Below, in pieces: positions 59,541-64,000 of a DNA stretch of 64,000 nucleotides. Both the position numbers and the translations under genes were made by a program. The stretch comes from G963422565 sp963422565 (GTDB taxonomy: Bacteria; Pseudomonadota; Alphaproteobacteria; MPNO01). Location: positions 1,240,001-1,304,000 of the forward strand of contig OY730228.1 of assembly GCA_963422565.1 (NCBI GenBank). The letters run 5' to 3'. Under the pieces are notes generated by a model. The model had not been told where the DNA came from. It did no database searches and was given only the letters and a program-made list of their open reading frames with translations. The first letter of the stretch is position 1; the number at the start of each line of letters is the position of its first letter.

Positions 59541-60431
59541 ATGGTGAGCGCTCTCGCCGCCGCATGGCGGAAAGCGCCGCCAAACCTGCGCGGGATCGTC
59601 TGGATCACCCTCGGCTCCGTCGCCTTCGCCGCCAACGATGTCTTCATCAAGACCCTCGGCCGGTCGCTGGACGCCCTGCAGCTCGCGCTGTTCCGCTATG
59701 TCGTGGGACTGGTCATCCTCGCGCCGCTGTTCTGGCGCGCCGGCATGGCCGGGCTCCGGACGGAACGACTCGGCCTCCACGCGGTCCGGCTGGTCGTCGC
59801 TTCGATCGCCCAGGTCGGAACGATGCTCTCGGTCATCAACCTGCCGCTGGCGACGGCGACGGCGCTGGCGTTCTCCCGCGTCCTGTTCACGCCGGTCGTG
59901 GCGATCCTGCTGCTCCGCGAGCGGGTCGCCCGCCGGCGCTGGTGGGCGACCGCGACCGGCTTCGTCGGCGTCGTCCTCATGCTGCGCCCGGAAAGCGGCG
60001 GGATCGCGCCGGTGGCCGCGATCGCCGTCGGCTCGGCGATGTCGTTCGCCGTCGCCAACGTGCTGATCCGCATGATGTCGTCGACCGAGCCGGCGATCCG
60101 CATCCTCTTCTACTATCACTGCGGGGGCTGCGTCGTGTTCCTCCTTCCGGCGGTCATCGTCTGGACTCCGCCGACCGGCGTCGAATGGCTGATGGCGGCG
60201 GGCATCGGCGCGCTGACCACGCTCGGCATGGTCGCCTTCGTTCGCGGCTTCGCGGCCGGAGAGGCGAGCGTGATCGGGCCGATGGAGTATACCCGGCTGA
60301 TCTACGCGGCCCTGCTGGGGTCGTTCCTCTTCGGCGAGGCGCCGGATCCCTGGACACTCCTCGGGGCGGCCGTCATCGTCGCCGCCACGACGTTCATCGC
60401 CCGGACCGAAACCCGGTCGGGCACAGCTTAG
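59541..60431 (+). CDS. EamA/DMT-family transporter
   Basis: This 296-residue membrane protein has ten predicted helices in two EamA halves; ITLGSVAFAANDVFIKTLGR starts the first and SAMSFAVANVLIRMMSS the second, with EYTRLIYAALLGSFLFGEAP near the end. The start ATG at 59541 gives a short cytoplasmic N terminus before helix 1; its ribosome-binding site is weak. It resembles S-adenosylmethionine or metabolite exporters of the RhaT group. It is 48 bp upstream of the amidohydrolase on the same strand. Confidence 0.83.
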   Translation: MVSALAAAWRKAPPNLRGIVWITLGSVAFAANDVFIKTLGRSLDALQLALFRYVVGLVILAPLFWRAGMAGLRTERLGLHAVRLVVASIAQVGTMLSVINLPLATATALAFSRVLFTPVVAILLLRERVARRRWWATATGFVGVVLMLRPESGGIAPVAAIAVGSAMSFAVANVLIRMMSSTEPAIRILFYYHCGGCVVFLLPAVIVWTPPTGVEWLMAAGIGALTTLGMVAFVRGFAAGEASVIGPMEYTRLIYAALLGSFLFGEAPDPWTLLGAAVIVAATTFIARTETRSGTA

Positions 60432-60479
60432 GTCATGCGCGCGTTGCGGCGCGGAACGCGGATCGGAAGGAACCCGAAC

Positions 60480-61448
60480 ATGGACGCAACCCGGATCGAC
60501 GTTCACCATCACATCCTGCCGCCCGACTATGTCGCCAAGGTCGGGGACGAACGGATCGGCCCGTTGATCCTGGCCGGCCGCACGCCCGACTGGTCGCCGC
60601 AGATGTCGATCGAGGCGATGGACCGCAACGGCATCGCGGCCGCGGTCACGTCGATCTCGGCGCCCGGCCTCTGGTTCGGCGACGACGACGCGGCCGCCGC
60701 GCTCTGCCGCGAGACCAACGAATATGCCGCGAATCTCAAACGCGACTACCCGCGCCGGTTCGGGATGTTCGCTGCCCTGCCGCTGCCCGACATCGCGGCG
60801 AGCCTCGCGGAGATCGAATACGCGCTCGACACGCTGGGCGCGGACGGGATCGGCCTGCTGACCAGCTACGGCGACGACTATCCGGGCGCAGGCGTCTTCC
60901 GACCGGTGTTCGACGAGCTCGACCGCCGCCGGGCGGTGGTCTATTTCCATCCGACCGCCGCCGCCTGCAGCCGCTGTCTCCCCGAGATCCCGGCGGCCAC
61001 GCTCGACTTCCCGTTCGACACGACGCGGGCGATCGCGAGTCTGCTGTTCTCCGGCACCTTCGCACGCTGCCGCAACATCCGGTTCATCTTCTCCCACGCC
61101 GGGGGCGCGGTTCCCTTTCTGGCCGAGCGCCTCGCGCGTCTCGGCGCCCGCCCGGGCTTCCGCGAGGCGGTGCCCGACGGCGTCGTGCCCGAGCTCGCAA
61201 GGCTCTATTACGACACGGCGCTGTCGGCGAACTGGCTCGCCTTCCGGAGCCTGCTCGAACTGGTCTCCGCCGGCCGCGTCCTGTTCGGCAGCGACTATCC
61301 GTTCGCCCCCGAGGCGACGATGACCGCGACCGTCTCGGGCCTGATCGGGCTCGGTCTGCCGCCGGGCGACCTCGCCGCGATCGAGCATGGCAACGCCCTC
61401 CGGCTCCTCCCCGACGTTTCCGGCGGCGGTCGGGAAGCGCCGACCTGA
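60480..61448 (+). CDS. amidohydrolase family 2, ACMSD-like decarboxylase
   Basis: This 322-residue metal-dependent TIM-barrel enzyme has the first metal site DVHHHILPP (H9 to H11), a His in VYFHPTA, SHAGGAVPF, and the catalytic Asp in LFGSDYPF. These match 2-amino-3-carboxymuconate-6-semialdehyde decarboxylase and gamma-resorcylate decarboxylase relatives, so non-oxidative decarboxylation of an aromatic or muconic acid is likely. The start has AAGGAA upstream. The EamA gene precedes it and may move its substrate. Confidence 0.88.
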   Translation: MDATRIDVHHHILPPDYVAKVGDERIGPLILAGRTPDWSPQMSIEAMDRNGIAAAVTSISAPGLWFGDDDAAAALCRETNEYAANLKRDYPRRFGMFAALPLPDIAASLAEIEYALDTLGADGIGLLTSYGDDYPGAGVFRPVFDELDRRRAVVYFHPTAAACSRCLPEIPAATLDFPFDTTRAIASLLFSGTFARCRNIRFIFSHAGGAVPFLAERLARLGARPGFREAVPDGVVPELARLYYDTALSANWLAFRSLLELVSAGRVLFGSDYPFAPEATMTATVSGLIGLGLPPGDLAAIEHGNALRLLPDVSGGGREAPT

Positions 61449-61525
61449 GCGGCGACAGCCGATAGACTCGGTCGCCTTCCCCGCTTATCATCGCACCACG
61501 ACCACGATCCCGAGCATCCCGGCCG

Positions 61526-61810
61526 ATGAGCCCAGAATTGATCGCCATCCTGGCCGTTGGCGTTGCCGTCGTCGGCATAGTGCTCAATGGCCAGCGCGCC
61601 AACCGCGCCGAGATGACCGGTCTGCGCGCCGAGATGACCGGTCTGCGCAGTGAGATCGGCGAGCTTCGGGGTGAGCTCCACCGTGAGATCGGTGACCTCC
61701 GCGCCGAGATCCGCCGTGAGATCGGCGATCTGCGGGAACGCATGGCCAGGCTCGAAGGGCTTCTCGAGGGCCTCCGCGAGGCCATTTCGGGACGCCGGGA
61801 CGCCGCGTAG
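61526..61810 (+). CDS. small membrane-anchored coiled-coil protein
   Basis: The 94-residue protein has an N-terminal membrane helix (residues 4-20, ELIAILAVGVAVVGIVL) and a long helical domain with a regular repeat from residue 29: two EMTGLR(A/S) heptads, then EIGELRG and 11-residue units of the type ELHREIGDLRA and EIRREIGDLRE. This pattern predicts a coiled coil projecting into the cytoplasm or periplasm. No function is known. The ribosome-binding site is weak, but the protein pattern supports a real gene. Confidence 0.7.
   Translation: MSPELIAILAVGVAVVGIVLNGQRANRAEMTGLRAEMTGLRSEIGELRGELHREIGDLRAEIRREIGDLRERMARLEGLLEGLREAISGRRDAA
61610..61738 (+). repeat. tandem heptad/hendecad coding repeat
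   Basis: Direct 21-bp copies encoding EMTGLRx (61610-61630, 61631-61651) are followed by related 21- and 12-bp units starting GAGATC or GAGCTC. The spacing pattern is 7-7-7-4-7-4-7 codons. Such repeats can expand or contract by slippage. Confidence 0.65.
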
Positions 61811-62092
61811 CAGGGAGAGCCCGCGCGCGGCCCGATACCGGTGCAGATCCGTCATCGTTTCGCGTTTCCGGACGCAGACCATGGCTTCGCGCCCTCTGCC
61901 GGCCCGGCGGATCCGCCCGTAACGGACCGCCGCACTCGCAGATACGGCTGCCCCGGGACCGTCCGCGGACGCACTGCCGAAGAGGCCCTGCCGTCCCACA
62001 TGTTCCGAACCAGGACACAGGCTTGCAGCAAGGCCGTGGCCGACAATATGCTTGCTCGGCCAACCCGATCCCGAGCGCCGAGCAGCATTGCC

Positions 62093-63403
62093 ATGGACAC
62101 TCTGGCGGAAACCGAACTCACCTACATGACCGGCTTCGGGAACGAATTCGCCACCGAAGCGATCCCCGGCGTCCTGCCGCACGGCCGGAATTCGCCGCAA
62201 CGGGTCCGTCACGGCCTCTATGCGGAACAGTTGAGCAGGACGGCGTTCACCGCGCCGCGCGGCGAAAACCTGCGCTGCTGGGTCTACCGAATCCGGCCCT
62301 CGGTCAAACAGGGCCGGCCCGCACGTATCGACAAGGGGCTGCTTCGGACCGCGCCGGTCGTCGAAGCCGACTGCCCGCCGATCCAGCTCCGCTGGGACCC
62401 GCTCCCCATGCCGGGCGAGGCGGCCGACTTCGTCGACGGGCTCGCGACCATGGCGACGGCGGGAGATCCGGCGGCGCAGACCGGCATGGCTGTTCATATC
62501 TACCGCGCCAACCGGTCGATGGAGGACCGCTTCTTCGCCAATTCGGACGGCGACATGCTGATCGTCCCCGAGTCGGGACGGATGGTCCTGCTCACCGAGC
62601 TCGGCGCGGTCTCGCTCGCCCCCTGGGAGATCGGCCTTGTCCCGCGCGGCATTCGAATGCGCGTCGTCCTGCCCGACGGCACGGCGCGCGGCTATGTCTG
62701 CGAGAATTACGGTCCGGCGTTCCGGTTGCCCGAGCGTGGCCCTATCGGCGCCAACGGGCTGGCGAATTCCCGAGATTTCGAAACTCCCGAAGCGCGCTAC
62801 GAAGACCGGGAGGGCGGCTTCGAGGTCGTCACCAAGTTCCTGGGCGAGATATGGTCCGCCCCGATCGGCCATTCGCCGCTGGACGTGGTCGCATGGCACG
62901 GGAATCTGGCACCCTGCAAGTACCATCTCGGCAGGTTCAACGCGATGGGCACGGTCACCTTCGACCACCCGGACCCGTCGATCAACACCGTGCTCACCGC
63001 GCCCTCGGACCGGCCGGGGACGGCGAATGTGGACTTCGTGATCTTTCCGCCGCGCTGGCTGGTCGCCGACGACACGTTCCGGCCGCCCTGGTTCCATCGC
63101 AACGTGATGAGCGAGTTCATGGGTCTGGTCGCGGGCAGCTACGACGCCAAAGCCGAGGGGTTCGTCCCCGGCGGGTCCAGCCTGCACAACGCCTTCGTCC
63201 CGCACGGCCCGGATGCCGACGCCTATGCCAGCGCGGTCGAGGGCGAGCTCGCCCCGCGATTTCTCGGAGAGACGATGGCGTTCATGTTCGAGACCCGCCA
63301 TGTCTGCCGGCCGACGCGGTTCGCGATGGAAACGCCGGCCCGACAGCGCGACTACCCCGACTGCTGGCAGGGCCTTGCCCGAAATTTCGGCCCGCCGCGC
63401 TGA
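62093..63403 (+). CDS. hmgA: homogentisate 1,2-dioxygenase
   Basis: This 436-residue Fe(II) dioxygenase opens homogentisate to maleylacetoacetate in tyrosine and phenylacetate breakdown. It begins with YMTGFGNEFATEAIPG and has the iron ligands in PPWFHRNVMSEFMG (His and Glu) and HNAFVPHGPD (His), plus GRVLPHGRNSPQ-like NSPQ at the N part. The start at 62093 was chosen for the family N terminus; the frame is open upstream into non-coding sequence. The 282 bp before it show no clear promoter. No hppD or fahA partner is adjacent. Confidence 0.95.
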   Translation: MDTLAETELTYMTGFGNEFATEAIPGVLPHGRNSPQRVRHGLYAEQLSRTAFTAPRGENLRCWVYRIRPSVKQGRPARIDKGLLRTAPVVEADCPPIQLRWDPLPMPGEAADFVDGLATMATAGDPAAQTGMAVHIYRANRSMEDRFFANSDGDMLIVPESGRMVLLTELGAVSLAPWEIGLVPRGIRMRVVLPDGTARGYVCENYGPAFRLPERGPIGANGLANSRDFETPEARYEDREGGFEVVTKFLGEIWSAPIGHSPLDVVAWHGNLAPCKYHLGRFNAMGTVTFDHPDPSINTVLTAPSDRPGTANVDFVIFPPRWLVADDTFRPPWFHRNVMSEFMGLVAGSYDAKAEGFVPGGSSLHNAFVPHGPDADAYASAVEGELAPRFLGETMAFMFETRHVCRPTRFAMETPARQRDYPDCWQGLARNFGPPR

Positions 63404-63406
63404 GGG

Positions 63407-63829
63407 CTATCCGTCCGTCGCCCGATCGAGATCGAGGACCACCGAGTTGATGCAGTAGCGCTGCCCGGTCGGCATCGGGCCGTCGGGAAAGACATGCCCG
63501 AGATGAGCATTGCAGCGCGCGCAGTGTACCTCGGTCCGAGCCATGAACAACAAGCTACGGTCGACGCTGGTCTCGACGGCGGCGCCGTCGATCGGCTGGT
63601 AGAAGCTCGGCCAGCCCGTGCCCGAGTCGAACTTGGCTTTCGAATCGAACAGCGCCCGGCCGCAGCACACGCAGCGATAGGTACCCGCATCCTTGCAATT
63701 GTCGTATTCACCGCTGAACGGGCGCTCGGTCCCGTGGCGGCGGGCGACCCCATATTGCTCGGGCGTGAGCCGAGCCTTCCATTCGGCATCCGTCCTTGTC
63801 ACCTTGTCGGGCTTGCCGCTTTCGGCCAT
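63407..63829 (-). CDS. msrB: peptide-methionine (R)-S-oxide reductase MsrB
   Basis: This 140-residue repair enzyme has the zinc ligands in CVCCGRALF and CARCNAHLGHVF, the substrate segment GTGWPSFYQP and the catalytic Cys in QRYCINSV. The position of the resolving Cys in some homologues (GCGWPSF) is Thr here, so another thiol or thioredoxin directly must resolve the sulfenic acid. It converges on hmgA (3 bp) and starts 4 bp after the upstream partial gene. The start MAESGKPDKV was preferred to the longer frame. Confidence 0.93.
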   Translation of the reverse strand: MAESGKPDKVTRTDAEWKARLTPEQYGVARRHGTERPFSGEYDNCKDAGTYRCVCCGRALFDSKAKFDSGTGWPSFYQPIDGAAVETSVDRSLLFMARTEVHCARCNAHLGHVFPDGPMPTGQRYCINSVVLDLDRATDG

Positions 63830-63833
63830 CGCG

Positions 63834-64000
63834 TCACAACTCCCCGGCGTTCCTTGCCATGAGCGCACCGAGCGCCCGCAGCTCCCCGGCGCCGTCGCCC
63901 CGGTGGCTCGACCCGTGCATGCAGGCGAGCGTCGTCGGCTCCAGGGCGGCGAGGCGATCGAGAATCGGCTGCGTCTGGCGGGTGAAGGGAACCGATTGGG
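63834..64000 (-). CDS. C-terminal part of a metallo-beta-lactamase-fold protein
   Basis: The frame enters from the right edge of the window and ends at TGA 63834-63836, giving about 55 residues. RQTQPILDRLAALEPTTLACMHGSSHRGDG resembles the end of flavodiiron-like or other MBL-fold hydrolases, where the last metal His lies in a CMHG segment. It precedes msrB by 4 bp, suggesting an operon. The assignment is from a short segment only. Confidence 0.5.
   Translation of the reverse strand, partial: QSVPFTRQTQPILDRLAALEPTTLACMHGSSHRGDGAGELRALGALMARNAGEL

Noticed and set aside
57992..61465. Plus-strand open frame of 1157 codons
   Set aside because: It runs antisense to the SDR and CMD genes and out of frame through the EamA and amidohydrolase genes; its Arg/Gly/Pro-rich product is a GC-rich shadow.
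61841..62092. N-terminal extension of hmgA
   Set aside because: The family N terminus fits the ATG at 62093, and the upstream codons encode an Arg/Pro-rich stretch without similarity.

Overview
The window is high-GC chromosomal DNA, best read as an alphaproteobacterium of Rhodospirillales type. The evidence is the lptF-lptG-lptD block, the mdh-sucC-sucD block, xerC next to a short transaldolase and priA, hopanoid-type squalene genes, GC-rich third codon positions, and many ATGA or TGATG gene overlaps. No rRNA, tRNA or CRISPR array was seen.

Layout. 1-8.5 kb: an Old Yellow Enzyme homologue, a NitT/TauT-type ABC importer with a cupin, convergent hpnD and hpnC, and a GFA-domain protein. 8.6-13.9 kb (minus strand): a bacterial voltage-gated sodium channel gene followed directly by lptF, lptG and lptD. 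14-17.5 kb: a luciferase-like oxidoreductase, a flavin monooxygenase of acyl-CoA dehydrogenase fold, and a fumarylacetoacetate hydrolase (FAH) family protein. 17.8-24.7 kb: core genes mdh, sucC, sucD, xerC, transaldolase and priA. 24.8-40.5 kb: catabolic operons, namely GST-ligA-ligB-ridA; a minus-strand hydrolase/luciferase/acyl-CoA synthetase operon; a seven-gene plus-strand operon (2OG oxygenase, dienelactone hydrolase, degenerate phosphatase, class II aldolase, split ThDP decarboxylase, EamA exporter); and a hydrolase/MFS/enoyl-CoA hydratase group.

40.5-53.5 kb is a genomic island. It holds a gene-poor stretch, a 1.27-kb IS3-family element with 12-bp perfect inverted repeats and a -1 slippery site, and a complete type III-B CRISPR effector operon (cmr1, cas10/cmr2, cmr3, cmr4, cmr5, cmr6) ending in a CARF-HEPN ribonuclease of the Cas02710 type. 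Cas10 keeps GGDD but has no HD nuclease domain. No cas6, cas1, cas2 or repeat array is visible, so crRNA must come from elsewhere. The immune output is predicted to be cyclic-oligoadenylate signalling to the CARF-HEPN RNase plus Cmr4 target-RNA cleavage. Behind it lie decayed accessory genes: a doubly frameshifted zinc-knuckle gene, two small unknown genes, and a toxin-antitoxin pair whose toxin has an internal deletion while the antitoxin and its operator remain.

53.5-64 kb returns to catabolism: a dihydroxyphthalate-decarboxylase-like protein, thiolase, PhyH dioxygenase, a tiny zinc-ribbon gene with an apparently leaderless promoter, quinone oxidoreductase, SDR, carboxymuconolactone-decarboxylase-like protein, EamA exporter, ACMSD-like amidohydrolase, a membrane-anchored coiled-coil protein, homogentisate dioxygenase hmgA, msrB, and the end of a metallo-beta-lactamase-fold gene. 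Overall this looks like an aromatic-compound-degrading heterotroph with an inserted defence island.
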